Origin: Metallosphaera yellowstonensis MK1
GTDB lineage: Archaea; Thermoproteota; Thermoprotei_A; Sulfolobales; Sulfolobaceae
Length of the DNA: 64,000 bases
NCBI RefSeq assembly: GCF_000243315.1
Contig: NZ_JH597761.1
Location: 850,069 to 914,068 of the forward strand
Direction of reading: 5' to 3'
Shown: positions 40,841 through 49,686 of the stretch, piece after piece
Layout: the number at the start of each line of letters is the position of its first letter
Position numbering within the stretch: position 1 is the stretch's first letter
Made by a program: the position numbers and the translations under genes
The notes under the pieces: generated by a model
Databases searched by the model: none
What the model was told of the DNA's origin: nothing
What the model saw: only the letters and a program-made list of their open reading frames with translations

Positions 40841-41325
40841 GGGGCCTCATTGAAATTTGAACTCCTGTCCAACCCTCAGTCCTTGGGCTTCACCTGAGTC
40901 TGGGAAAACCCATGCAACCGTTTGTCCCTACGCTCTCATTTCACTCATTTTATGTTCAATCATGATCGAGTATAGGGACTTAGCCCTCAACCACCTACTT
41001 ACTGTAGGTGGGTCATGGGACTCCTTCGAGCCCAACGGCACGGGGCTCACATCTCTGCAATCACTCCCACCCTTTTGGGCATAGCCCACATCGGTGTGAG
41101 AGATCATTATTTATCAACAAAAATTTGTTATAAACAGATATAAAAAGATTTCTATTAACGTGAGAAAGGATTCAGCCCTTTATCGGGACAACTCCGCCCA
41201 ACGGAGTTTCACTATCCGTTGGGGGAACCCTCCATCTTGAGGTCATAGCCACACAGTTCGGGAAACCCGTTCGCATCCTGTGCGACCACACTTTAACAGC
41301 TTATCGGAAACTGTTGACAACGGCT
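40841..41325 (-). mobile_element. IS607-type non-autonomous element (copy E-e), interrupted by an R2 element
   Basis: On the minus strand the left end is GCCGTTGTCAACAGTTTCC (41324 downward) and the right end is GGTGAAGCCCAAGGACTGAG, AAATTTCAATGAGGCC, CCCC at 40841. Between GGGAAAACCCATGCAAC and CCCTTTATCGGGACAAC lies the whole R2 unit (40919-41175); in copy E-c the same two parts are contiguous. The left edge is within about 30 bases of the nadE start. Confidence 0.7.
40919..41175 (-). mobile_element. Short tnpB-tail element, family R2 (copy 2), nested in E-e
   Basis: A 257-bp copy of the unit at 25427-25684, sharing both ends (CGTTTGTCCCTACG and GGATTCAG) and the same internal junction. 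The coding tail is interrupted after KRVGVIAEM and continues in another frame, with LRAK and the inverted repeat GTCCCTATAC/GCGTAGGGAC. Insertion into E-e shows that R2 moved as a discrete unit after E-e was in place. Confidence 0.7.
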
Positions 41326-41353
41326 TTAATTTTTGACAAAAAGATTATAACAC

Positions 41354-42196
41354 ATGGACCTACAACAAAAACTCTCCCATTTATTTAATCTGAACTACGA
41401 TATCGTAGCTGAATATCTAGTTAAGCGTCTGAGGGAGTATATTGCAGAGAGCGGGAAGAAGGGTGGAATAGTGGGAGTGAGCGGAGGAATAGATTCTGCA
41501 GTAGTTGCAACGCTCCTGAGTAGGGCCACCCACAATTACTTCTTCCTCCTCTTACCCTCATCGTCGACCCCTGCTAGAGACGTTCAGGACGCCTTGGAGC
41601 TGACTGAGATGTTGGGGGGGAGAGATAAGAGGGAGGTTGTAGAGATAGACGGCATAGTGAGGGAAGTAGGGTCGAGGGTTAAGAGTGAGGATCCATTGGT
41701 TTTGGGGAACGCGAAGGCGAGGATAAGGATGACCTTACTGTACGCCTTCGCCCAGAAGCTGGATTATCTGGTGATAGGTACTGGGGACAAGTCTGAGATT
41801 CTTCTAGGTTACTTCACCAAGTACGGTGACGGTGGAGTGGACGTTCTTCCAATAGGAGATCTCTACAAGACCCAGGTTAGGCTACTTGGAAGACATCTGG
41901 GCGTCCCTGAAAAGATAGTCACTAAGCCCAGTTCCCCTGCATTATGGGAGGGACAAACAGCTGAGGGTGAGCTCGGGCTGAGCTACGAGGTGGCAGACGC
42001 AATCCTCTACTCCAGGTTTGAGGAGATGAAGGGGCCTGAGGAGGTAGCTAAGGAATTAGGAGTAGACATCTCCCTGGTCAGGAGGGTAGACGAGCTCGTG
42101 ATGAGATCTCAGCATAAGAGGTTGCCACCAGAGATATTCAGGCTCTCAGGGAGAGCCATCAACTCCGACTGGAGGTATCCTAGGGCATGGGCGTGA
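41354..42196 (+). CDS. nadE: NAD synthetase, synthetase domain protein
   Basis: A 280-residue N-type ATP pyrophosphatase that amidates deamido-NAD to NAD. The P-loop is SGGIDSA (residues 43-49); GTGDKSEILLGYFTKYGDGG and KPSSPALWEGQTAE are family motifs. It lacks a glutaminase domain, but the next gene, overlapping by 10 bases, encodes a nitrilase-fold protein like the glutaminase half of glutamine-dependent NAD synthetases. A TTTAATTTTT box about 25 bases upstream drives a leaderless start. Confidence 0.93.
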   Translation: MDLQQKLSHLFNLNYDIVAEYLVKRLREYIAESGKKGGIVGVSGGIDSAVVATLLSRATHNYFFLLLPSSSTPARDVQDALELTEMLGGRDKREVVEIDGIVREVGSRVKSEDPLVLGNAKARIRMTLLYAFAQKLDYLVIGTGDKSEILLGYFTKYGDGGVDVLPIGDLYKTQVRLLGRHLGVPEKIVTKPSSPALWEGQTAEGELGLSYEVADAILYSRFEEMKGPEEVAKELGVDISLVRRVDELVMRSQHKRLPPEIFRLSGRAINSDWRYPRAWA

Positions 42197-42996
42197 AGGT
42201 GGAGATAGTACAAATTAAGTCAAGGCTGGGAAAAATCCGAGATAATTACGAACTTCATGCATCGGAGCTCAGGAGCTCCACGGCAGACTGCGTAGTCTTT
42301 CCAGAGCTCTCCCTGACTGGTTACGTCCTCCGGGACCTGGTGTATGAACTAGTTGCTGAGGCTCAACGTTACTCGGAGAAACTCTCAGAGGAGGGGAGAT
42401 GCGCCATCTTTGGCACTCTCGCTGAGGTGAGACCGGGAATAATCTGGAACGCGGCAGGGGTAGTCGTGGACGGCAAACTAACCTATGTTCCCAAGTTTTT
42501 CCTTCCCACCTACGGGCTGTTTGAGGAGAGGAGGTACTTTCAGCCTGGGGATCCTAAGAGGGATTTGGTCACCTTCAGGATCAGGGACGTTAACTTCGGG
42601 GTGGTAATCTGTGAGGATGCTTGGCACCCAGAACCCATAGAGGCTCTCGCGAGGATGGGGGCCGATTTAGTATTTGTACCTTCAGCCTCTCCAGTTAGGA
42701 GGCTATCTCAGCCTTTGGACATTCAAGTTAGTTGGCAATCCCTCCTTAGAGCACACTCCCTCATGAATGGGGTGTGGACGGTATTCTCCAACATGGTGGG
42801 AGCCCAGGAGGAAGAATTCTTTTGGGGCGGATCATTCTTCATGTCCCCGCGTGGTAAAGTCACAGCAGAGGCCCCAATCATGGAGGAGTCCAGACTGTTG
42901 GGGGACATAACCCTTGATGAGGTGAGGCTTTCGAGGCGGTTCAGTAGCTTTAGGGACCACATTAGGGAATTTCATGAGGTCTTGAGGAATCTCTAA
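42187..42996 (+). CDS. Nitrilase-fold amidase, probable glutaminase subunit of NAD synthetase
   Basis: A 269-residue carbon-nitrogen hydrolase with the catalytic triad Glu40 (FPELSLTGY), Lys103 (VPKFFLPTYGLFEE) and Cys142 (VICEDAW). The segment LPTYGLFEERRYF resembles LPNYGVFDEKRYF of the glutaminase domain of glutamine-dependent NAD synthetases. The overlapping upstream nadE supports a role in supplying ammonia from glutamine. Another amidase role is possible. Confidence 0.85.
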   Translation: MGVKVEIVQIKSRLGKIRDNYELHASELRSSTADCVVFPELSLTGYVLRDLVYELVAEAQRYSEKLSEEGRCAIFGTLAEVRPGIIWNAAGVVVDGKLTYVPKFFLPTYGLFEERRYFQPGDPKRDLVTFRIRDVNFGVVICEDAWHPEPIEALARMGADLVFVPSASPVRRLSQPLDIQVSWQSLLRAHSLMNGVWTVFSNMVGAQEEEFFWGGSFFMSPRGKVTAEAPIMEESRLLGDITLDEVRLSRRFSSFRDHIREFHEVLRNL

Positions 42997-43027
42997 TGTT
43001 TAAATTCTACCGTATTGAACATTTGTT

Positions 43028-43300
43028 GTGATTACACAGAAAATTCAGTATTGGCCGATACTCTTCATTCTCATTATTTTACTACTCATTCTCTCCATCT
43101 TTATTCCAGTAGCTATTCTTGGAGCCATCGCCCTCTCCATAGTCGGTCTCTCTGCAAACAAGAGTTTCATACCATTAGCTTTGTTTATCTCCCTCCTCCT
43201 AATCTTACATGGTAATTTTTATTTCATAGTATTGGCTGTAATTGTAGCGTATCTTTTATTTAATCTAGTTAAATGGATATATAGGGCCATGCCATTTTAG
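43028..43300 (+). CDS. Small hydrophobic membrane protein, 90 aa
   Basis: A GTG-started protein of almost only hydrophobic residues, three transmembrane helices with a short basic C-terminus. A TTTAAATT box (42998-43006) about 26 bases upstream supports a leaderless start. No family recognised. Confidence 0.55.
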   Translation: MITQKIQYWPILFILIILLLILSIFIPVAILGAIALSIVGLSANKSFIPLALFISLLLILHGNFYFIVLAVIVAYLLFNLVKWIYRAMPF

Positions 43301-43428
43301 TTGAGGGATCATATTTTTACAAATTAATGTAGTTTCACGGGCGTTCCATTGAATAAATCTGACTTTCAACTAGTTTTAATTTCCATTCAATAGCGTAGGG
43401 TTAAGATATACAGGGAGCAGTTTAGCAT

Positions 43429-43674
43429 ATGATGGCTAAAATAGATGACGTGGTGAACGGGAGGGGTTGGGAGACCCGAAAAAAGATTCTGGAAATACTA
43501 GGCAACGGACCTACCACGGCTTACGAGATATCGAAGCGGTTGGGTTTGAACTACTCCACGGTCAGGTATCACCTGGACCTCCTAGAAAGGTCTGGACTAG
43601 TGATAAACATGAGACAGGGTTCAAGGCAACTCTACTCCATATCTAGGAACCTGGTTTCAATGAAAATAATATAA
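43429..43674 (+). CDS. Winged-helix (ArsR-like) transcription regulator
   Basis: An 81-residue single-domain regulator. The helix-turn-helix is TAYEISKRLGLNYSTVRYHLDLLERSGLV with wing RQLYSISRNLV. It lies 22 bases before the LysO-type exporter gene on the same strand, so it may control that gene. The effector is unknown. Confidence 0.82.
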   Translation: MMAKIDDVVNGRGWETRKKILEILGNGPTTAYEISKRLGLNYSTVRYHLDLLERSGLVINMRQGSRQLYSISRNLVSMKII

Positions 43675-43696
43675 ACCGGTTAAAGTCTCCAATATT

Positions 43697-44575
43697 GTGG
43701 ACTTTTCTTTAGCTTTCATCTCACTTTACCTGGTCTCCCTCCTGATAGGAAAGGTCACAGGGCTACGTCCTGGGAGGGTCGTGGATGCAACAGTAGTTGG
43801 ACTGATTTTCTCCATATCGCTGTGGGGAGGAACTACAATAATTTCGGCCACGACCCTGATTAACGTGGTAGGAATATCGCTCTTGCTAGCCCTTGTAGTT
43901 GTACTCGTTACTTACGTGGTGGGACTGGCCATCCCTGGAAAAGTTCACCCCAGGGGTCACGGAAGGATTCTAGACGCCCAGCTGAAGTACGGCCTGCCTC
44001 TCCTCTTGGGCCTGCTCGTGGGCTATCTGATGAGACCTCAAATTCCTTTCGATAGCCTTGTCAACTACGAACTTTACTTCCTGGCAGTAGTTGTCGGGAT
44101 AAACATGGGGTCCGACCTCAAGCTGAGAATGCTCGTAACTCTATCTAAGGGTGCTCTCTTCTCTATCCTGGTCGTGATTGGTGGAGGAGTGATATCTGCT
44201 CTCATCTCCTCTGCACTGGGTCTACTCCCGTCACTGAGACTATCCTTAGTAGTCATGCTAGGATCTGGTTGGTATAGCTACACGGGTCCTTTGGTAAGTA
44301 GTTACTACGGCCCAATTTACGGTCTTGTGGGGTTCCTGGCCAACTTCTTTAGGGAACAACTCACCTTTCTAATGATACCACCTCTCTTCAAGGCTAAGCC
44401 TAATCCTTACTCAGCCATAGCAGTAGGTGGGGCAACCTCAATGGACACGACGCTGGGTCTTTATTCCACTTTTCTAGGTGCGGAATACTCAGTGAGTGCC
44501 ATGATGAGCGGAGTCGTTCTAACCCTCCTCGTACCAGTGTTGCTCCCGTTGATATTGGTGGGTCCAGGCCTCTGA
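43697..44575 (+). CDS. LysO-family amino-acid exporter (DUF340)
   Basis: A 292-residue GTG-started membrane protein with about eight transmembrane helices. Family motifs: GINMGSDLKLR, VMLGSGWYSYTGP, FLANFFREQLTFLMIPP and the near-C-terminal GGATSMDTTLGLY. Bacterial LysO exports lysine and its analogue thialysine. The regulator gene just upstream suggests induction by amino-acid excess; the substrate here is inferred. Confidence 0.87.
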   Translation: MDFSLAFISLYLVSLLIGKVTGLRPGRVVDATVVGLIFSISLWGGTTIISATTLINVVGISLLLALVVVLVTYVVGLAIPGKVHPRGHGRILDAQLKYGLPLLLGLLVGYLMRPQIPFDSLVNYELYFLAVVVGINMGSDLKLRMLVTLSKGALFSILVVIGGGVISALISSALGLLPSLRLSLVVMLGSGWYSYTGPLVSSYYGPIYGLVGFLANFFREQLTFLMIPPLFKAKPNPYSAIAVGGATSMDTTLGLYSTFLGAEYSVSAMMSGVVLTLLVPVLLPLILVGPGL

Positions 44576-44643
44576 TCGGAACGACTGTTCGCATTCCCCT
44601 ACTTTTTTATTATGTGTAGGCCAAAAATCACATGTGATAAACT

Positions 44644-45378
44644 TTGGGGGAGGAGACCCTCAAGATATTTGAGAGCGACTTTTACATTTCCGAGATGGTT
44701 AAGGTCTGGGAGGAGGGGAGGAAGTGGGCGGAATGGGTATATCAACTGGCGAAGAGGTTGGGCGTGGGCAACAGAGTTTTGGACGTGCCCTGTGGTATTG
44801 GGAGGGTGGCCAACTTCCTGGTGAACATGGGTTTCAGCGTCGTGGGGATAGACATTTCCGAGAGGATGATCCAGTTGGCCAGGAAAAACGTGGGCGGTGC
44901 TACGTTTATAAAGGGGGACATGAGAAGACTTCCCGAGGTTCTGAAAGGAGATAGGTTCGATGTAGTCATAAACATCTTCAATAGCCTGGGTTACTACGGG
45001 GAGGAAGACGACCTGGAGATAATGAAGTCCATAAGGCAAGTCACTGGAGGAGTTGCCGTGATCAACTTGGACAACAGGGACTACGTTATCTTCAACTGGC
45101 CGGAGGTATACTATTCCTACGTCCCACCGTACATGGTCATAGACACCTCCAAGTTCGAACCCACGACCTCCAGGCTTCAGGTTCACAGGAAGTACATAGA
45201 TCAGAGGGGGAGGGAAGTGGGACAACTAAAGTACACCCAGAGGTATTACAGTCTCCATGAGGTCTTCAGCATGGTCAGGAGGGCCGGTTTCAGGGTCGTG
45301 GGAGTTTACTCTGGTTATTCGTGGAAGGAGTTTGAGATAGGGGACCCACAGATGACCCTAGTCCTCGTACCCTCCTGA
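44644..45378 (+). CDS. Class I SAM-dependent methyltransferase
   Basis: A 244-residue TTG-started methyltransferase. Motif I is VLDVPCGIGRVANFL (about 40-54), followed by VVGIDISERM, GDMRRLPE and VINIFNSLGYYG. The C-terminal part adds a beta-sheet region (SRLQVHRKYID). Substrate unknown. The gene converges on the uracil-DNA glycosylase gene with a 21-base overlap. Confidence 0.85.
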   Translation: MGEETLKIFESDFYISEMVKVWEEGRKWAEWVYQLAKRLGVGNRVLDVPCGIGRVANFLVNMGFSVVGIDISERMIQLARKNVGGATFIKGDMRRLPEVLKGDRFDVVINIFNSLGYYGEEDDLEIMKSIRQVTGGVAVINLDNRDYVIFNWPEVYYSYVPPYMVIDTSKFEPTTSRLQVHRKYIDQRGREVGQLKYTQRYYSLHEVFSMVRRAGFRVVGVYSGYSWKEFEIGDPQMTLVLVPS

Positions 45379-46026
45379 GGCCAACTTCCAAGCATGTCTC
45401 AGTATCTCGATCCATTGGTTCCAGGACAACCTCCCAGTTCTGGTGTTCAGTGGGCTGGGGTGATAGCTGGACATAAGGATAAGTTCCCCTGCATGGATCA
45501 GGGTACCGTGAGCAAACTTGGAGTCGATTCCTAACACCTCTGCAACGGCGTTGAAGGCCACCGAGCCAAGGGTTAACACTACCCTGAGCTTTGGTAGCGA
45601 CCTCAGGGTCTCCCTGAGGTATCTGGAACAATTGGCTACCTCCTCCCTCCTAACTCTGTTCTGGGGAGGCGCGCAAAGCACGGTATTGGTGAGGAACACT
45701 CCCCTTAAGGCCAATCCATCTCCCCTAAACTTTCCCTCTTTCAGGTTGGAGAGACCGAGTTGGTAAAGTCCGCCTATGACCCATCTCCCGGTCTCGTCTC
45801 CCGTGAAGGGCCTTCCTGTTCTGTTCCCGCCGTGGGCTGCGGGTGCCAAACCTACGATGGCTAACTTGGCCTCAGCGTCACCGAAGCCTGGCACCGGTTT
45901 TCCCCAGTACTCCTCCTTGAACCTCTTCCCCTCCTTAGCGACCCAAGAGGAGTAAGCCCTGAGTCTGGGGCACAGGTTACAGGACAGCACTTCCTCTCGC
46001 AGTTCCCAAAGCTTTCCTGAGCTCAT
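45358..46026 (-). CDS. Uracil-DNA glycosylase, family 5 (UdgB)
   Basis: A 222-residue Fe-S glycosylase that removes uracil and other damaged bases from DNA. Motif 1 is GLAPAAHGGNRTGRPFTGD (residues 59-77), diagnostic for family 5, and motif 3 is HPSPLNTRTGRLS. Cluster cysteines begin CNLC (16-19). Its start overlaps the 3' end of the interrupted NTPase gene by 50 bases; both were probably one operon before the IS arrived. Confidence 0.9.
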   Translation of the reverse strand: MSSGKLWELREEVLSCNLCPRLRAYSSWVAKEGKRFKEEYWGKPVPGFGDAEAKLAIVGLAPAAHGGNRTGRPFTGDETGRWVIGGLYQLGLSNLKEGKFRGDGLALRGVFLTNTVLCAPPQNRVRREEVANCSRYLRETLRSLPKLRVVLTLGSVAFNAVAEVLGIDSKFAHGTLIHAGELILMSSYHPSPLNTRTGRLSWNQWIEILRHAWKLASGGYED

Positions 46027-46268
46027 TGAGGATCTCCCATAGCAATCTGTTCCTATTCTCTGTTGTAACTTCGAAGACTCTCCCTTCCACCTTCAGACTC
46101 CTGTGGACGGTGAGGAGTGAGGGTCTCTCATCTCTTAGAACCCTGTCTATTACTGCCTTTAGTTCAGGGATAGCCATTTCCATGGGTCCCACCTCATCTA
46201 TCACGAGCACTTCGGCCCTCGAGAGGCTCTCCTCCAGCTCAGGTAATACTCCGCTCACATCCTGGAGA

Positions 46269-47482
46269 CAGCAGTTATGGGACTTTAACGTAACTTAAAG
46301 ATTTTCATCAGCCCCGGCGGTCCGCCTAAATGACGTTCAACGAACCTGAGGAACGCCTCCACGCTCCTCAGGTTAAGAGCCCCCACCAGCTCCCTGACGA
46401 CGTTGGTCATGATGGTGAAGATCGCGAGGTAGCCCTGAAGCCTCTCCCTCCTCCAGAACGAGGAGTCCTCCAGTCCAAGGGCCTTGACGTCCCTGTGGAG
46501 CTCCTCGATCTCCCACCTCATCCTCCATGCCTCCTCGATCTCCTCCTCGCTGAGCGAGAGGTCGGTCGTGTAGAGGCACTTCACGTGTGTCCCGGAGTCA
46601 CGTTTATATTCCCGGACTAGCAATTTTACCGTAACCACTCGGTCTCCCAGGGTCAGGTCGGCGTAGTAGACTCCGGGGGGTAGGTCCCCCACTCGGAGGT
46701 GTCCCTCCACCTCCTCGAGGGTCCCCTGGGCCGACTCGACCCTGAGGAGCCTCCGGTTGGACTTGAGCTCAGACACCACGTTCTCCTTCACGAGCTTCTC
46801 TGACCAGTACCACGAGTCGAAGACTACCCTGGACACGCGGAAGTACCCCTTGAGCACGTCCAACATCTCCCTGGCCATCTCGATCTTGGTCTTGAACTCG
46901 GTGACCATCCTCAAGTCCAACATCTTCCTCACGGCGTAGGGGAAGGCTCCCACCATGAACGTCCTGCCCGTGGAGAGGTCCACTATGGCGACCGTGAGGA
47001 GCTGCACGCCCCTCTCGAACCTCCGGTGGGCGTGGCAGTAGATCCAGTAGTTCCCGTGGGGGCTCACGTCCCTCCCCCTGGAGTACTCCTTGTGGTCCAC
47101 GGTGTCGTCTATGATGACGGCCACCTGACCCTTCACCGGCCCCGACAGGACCTCCAGGTAGTCCCTCCACGCGTCGTCGAGTTCTCCCAACGCCTCCAGC
47201 AGGTTTGCGTAGTCCAACCCGAACGTCTCGGCCGCGTTCCTCACGCTGGACCTCCCACCTAGCAGGACCATCAAGACGAGTGCCAACCCGACCTTCCTGC
47301 TCCTCCCGTTCCTCCTGACCACGCCCAGAACCTGGTTGACCGCCTTGACCAGCCTCTCCCTAGCCAACTCGATTTGTCCTTTTCCGTTCAGCATCTTTTC
47401 AGCAGGAAGACGTCGAAAAATAAAAACTTCTCGCTAATACCGACTTTCCCGTATTACCTCCCTAAGATTCCCATAACTGCTG
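46269..47482 (-). mobile_element. Intact 1214-bp insertion sequence (copy C)
   Basis: Perfect 14-base terminal inverted repeats CAGCAGTTATGGGA (46269-46282) and TCCCATAACTGCTG (47469-47482), flanked by a 7-base direct repeat CTGGAGA (46262-46268 and 47483-47489). It has one complete transposase gene. It is inserted in a THEP1-type NTPase gene. Decayed copies lie at 17194 and 32010, and a near-identical one starts at 63698. Confidence 0.95.
46285..47394 (-). CDS. DDE transposase (IS4-like signature) of IS copy C
   Basis: A 369-residue transposase. Catalytic residues are Asp96/Asp97 in IIDDTVDH, Asp193 in VFDSWYW and Glu297. The C-terminal signature W290-x2-R-x3-E297-x6-K304 (WRMRWEIEELHRDVK) is the Y-x2-R-x3-E-x6-K pattern of IS4-group enzymes with Trp in place of Tyr. 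The frame is intact and fills nearly the whole element, so it is probably active. The named IS family cannot be set without a database comparison. Confidence 0.92.
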   Translation of the reverse strand: MLNGKGQIELARERLVKAVNQVLGVVRRNGRSRKVGLALVLMVLLGGRSSVRNAAETFGLDYANLLEALGELDDAWRDYLEVLSGPVKGQVAVIIDDTVDHKEYSRGRDVSPHGNYWIYCHAHRRFERGVQLLTVAIVDLSTGRTFMVGAFPYAVRKMLDLRMVTEFKTKIEMAREMLDVLKGYFRVSRVVFDSWYWSEKLVKENVVSELKSNRRLLRVESAQGTLEEVEGHLRVGDLPPGVYYADLTLGDRVVTVKLLVREYKRDSGTHVKCLYTTDLSLSEEEIEEAWRMRWEIEELHRDVKALGLEDSSFWRRERLQGYLAIFTIMTNVVRELVGALNLRSVEAFLRFVERHLGGPPGLMKIFKLR

Positions 47483-47789
47483 CTGGAGATAATACTTCCC
47501 CACCCTTACCTTAGAGGGAGTATCCATGCTGGCTAAGGTTACACTAGGTCCTCCTATCACTGTGAGGGAGAACCCTACTCTTTGTACTCCTCTCCGGATC
47601 TCCTTAGTGTAGAAACCTCCCGTAGCTATCCCGCCTCTCTCGAGGGCCTCCAACACCCTCATTACTAGGGTGGTCTTTCCAACTCCGGGCCTACCTGTTA
47701 TTATTATCCTTCTGGAGTCCACTCTTCAATTTCTACTGAAAAGGTTTTTGTACTTTAGCCGAGAAACGATAATAGCAAAGGTAGGGAAA

Positions 47790-49031
47790 TTGAGTATTTT
47801 ACAGGTATACTCGGACCCAAAAGTGCCCAGGATAAAGTGCTCACTGATAGACGGATCAGGATCCGAGAAAGATATACTAACCATCTCCCTGCAGGACAAC
47901 GGGATACACGTATACAAGAGCCTTGATGGTGGGGATCATTATATATTGCCTCCCATCCCGCAGATCGGAGCCCTCATAAGGGAGGTCATAGAGGAGGTAG
48001 CTGAGGAGCTCAACGCTGAGGCGGTTGTGGTGAGGTACGGCGATGAAGAGTCTCAGGATCTAAATAACTTAGTACTCAGCGACGCATGGTACGACATTGA
48101 AAGGTTGGCGTTGGCGGCCTCCAAGCACGCTGCCATATCAGAGGACTTTGAGGCAAGGATAGTGATAGGTATAGTGAGGTTCTCCTCCTTCATTTATGCG
48201 GCAACAGTGATGAGAAAGGAGGACACTTTCCCTCTCCTCCAAGTCTATATGGACTCGTCTGGTGATCTTCCAACGGTCAGGGTTTACAACGAGCTGGGCC
48301 AACTGGTGGAGGAGAGAAGGGAGAAGATAACGGACTTCGAGTCATATGTGAAATCATTGGTGGGATCAGAGGACGTCGCGGTGGTATATAGGGAGGCCTC
48401 TGCTAACCTTCCTTCTCCCAGAGAGGTAACCACGGCTGACGGTTCTAAGTACTACGTCGCAGTGATATACAGGTACTTCCTCGGCTTCCTCCCCTCCACT
48501 TCTCTCAACGAGGTCAGGAAGAAGAGAGTAAATGTGAAAGGAAGGTCAGAACTCTCTAGGGCCTTGAGGGCTCTCCTCTACTTGGAGAAGTTGGGAGAGG
48601 GTGGAGGCGTGGAGGTTCTAATAGGCAGCAGAGCCGTGCCACTGAATGAGTTACCCAAGGAGGTCTTAAGGCTGTCACAAAAGGCCGAAGGTAGCCTAAG
48701 AAAGTTCTCCATAAGTTTCGAGAGTGATCCGCTCGAGGAGCCTATACTCAAGGAGCTGACGGGTTACACCCCAGAGTACGGCTCTGGGGATGTCTATTTG
48801 GGGGTAAGGGTTCTCCCTGTGGCATTTCTAATTGTGGCAGAGAATGAGGAGGAGTTTAGCCAGTATGTGAGAAGGATTATGGAGGGACCGACTTCTGACG
48901 GTTACGAGATGCTCGATGAGATAATCAAGAAGTCGCTGTCCAACTACTTCATAGGTTATATGATGTCTCTAGAAGAAGCGTTAATAATATACACCGATAT
49001 ATCAACGGAGTTGATGAACGATGGTAAATGA
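47790..49031 (+). CDS. Hypothetical protein preceding the chlorite-dismutase-like gene
   Basis: About 413 residues from a TTG at 47790; the frame is open further upstream but would overlap the divergent NTPase gene. A soluble alpha/beta protein with acidic repeats ([39 protein letters not shown]). No known domain recognised. It overlaps the chlorite-dismutase-like gene by 11 bases, indicating coupled translation and related function. Confidence 0.7.
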   Translation: MSILQVYSDPKVPRIKCSLIDGSGSEKDILTISLQDNGIHVYKSLDGGDHYILPPIPQIGALIREVIEEVAEELNAEAVVVRYGDEESQDLNNLVLSDAWYDIERLALAASKHAAISEDFEARIVIGIVRFSSFIYAATVMRKEDTFPLLQVYMDSSGDLPTVRVYNELGQLVEERREKITDFESYVKSLVGSEDVAVVYREASANLPSPREVTTADGSKYYVAVIYRYFLGFLPSTSLNEVRKKRVNVKGRSELSRALRALLYLEKLGEGGGVEVLIGSRAVPLNELPKEVLRLSQKAEGSLRKFSISFESDPLEEPILKELTGYTPEYGSGDVYLGVRVLPVAFLIVAENEEEFSQYVRRIMEGPTSDGYEMLDEIIKKSLSNYFIGYMMSLEEALIIYTDISTELMNDGK

Positions 49032-49686
49032 GATCTTCATGGAGGTATTCTCCCTGAAATTACTCCCTCAGTGGTGGGGTCTCTCGAGGGGAGAGAGGGC
49101 GAGGATACTCTCTGGTCTGAAGGAGGTGGAGCAGCAGGTCTCAGAGAGGGCTATCTCCCTCAAGTCCTACGCATCACTGAGTCCCAACTCGTCTATCATT
49201 TATTGGCTTTCGGCTGATGACACTCTCCCCTTAGAGGACTTTAGGGTCAGTACGCTCTCGGCATTGAGGGGTTATGCGGACGAGAGCGTCTATTTCTTCT
49301 CGATCTACAAACCGTCCCCGTACACGGGAGGGAACTTCGACCCTAGAGGTGTACTCAGGGAGAAACCACTAAGGTATTTCGTAGCCTATCCGATGAAGAA
49401 GGACGTGGAATGGTACCTGTTGCCCTTCAATGAGAGGGAGGACATTATGAGGGAACACATCAAGGTGGCGAGGGAACACCCTAAGAACAAGGGGATAAAG
49501 TCGTACACCACCTACTCCTTCGGGGTCGAGGACTACGAGTTCGTGGTAATTTACGAGATACCTTCCCTACCTGAATGGGTAGAAGTGGTAGAGAAACTTA
49601 GAGAAGTGAGGGCAAGGAAGTGGATAACTAGGGAAGAGCCGATCATCACAGGGGAAGTTAGAGATCTATCAATCCTCTATGCTTAA
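49021..49686 (+). CDS. Chlorite dismutase / HemQ-family protein
   Basis: A 221-residue protein with the C-terminal half of the Cld fold: [37 protein letters not shown] is the family core, followed by [36 protein letters not shown]. The histidine in [11 protein letters not shown] is a candidate haem ligand. Members decarboxylate coproheme, split chlorite or act as haem peroxidases; in an archaeon a haem-synthesis role is plausible but unproven. Confidence 0.82.
   Translation: MVNEIFMEVFSLKLLPQWWGLSRGERARILSGLKEVEQQVSERAISLKSYASLSPNSSIIYWLSADDTLPLEDFRVSTLSALRGYADESVYFFSIYKPSPYTGGNFDPRGVLREKPLRYFVAYPMKKDVEWYLLPFNEREDIMREHIKVAREHPKNKGIKSYTTYSFGVEDYEFVVIYEIPSLPEWVEVVEKLREVRARKWITREEPIITGEVRDLSILYA

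Larger units (their letters stand above)
45977..47722 (-). pseudogene. THEP1-type nucleoside-triphosphatase gene split by an insertion sequence
   Basis: The N-terminal 80 codons (47722-47483) carry the P-loop GRPGVGKTTL and end KVRVGKYYLQ; the C-terminal 94 codons (46261-45977) begin DVSGVLPELEE and hold the Walker B segment VLVIDEVGPMEM. Removing the IS and one target duplicate joins the halves in frame to 174 residues, the size of THEP1 NTPases. The insertion separates P-loop and Walker B, so the enzyme is expected to be inactive in this strain. Confidence 0.88.

Noticed and set aside
44599..45225. Long minus-strand reading frame opposite the methyltransferase gene
   Set aside because: The plus-strand frame has clear SAM-binding motifs; the minus-strand frame has proline/histidine-rich sequence without any family feature and is a shadow.
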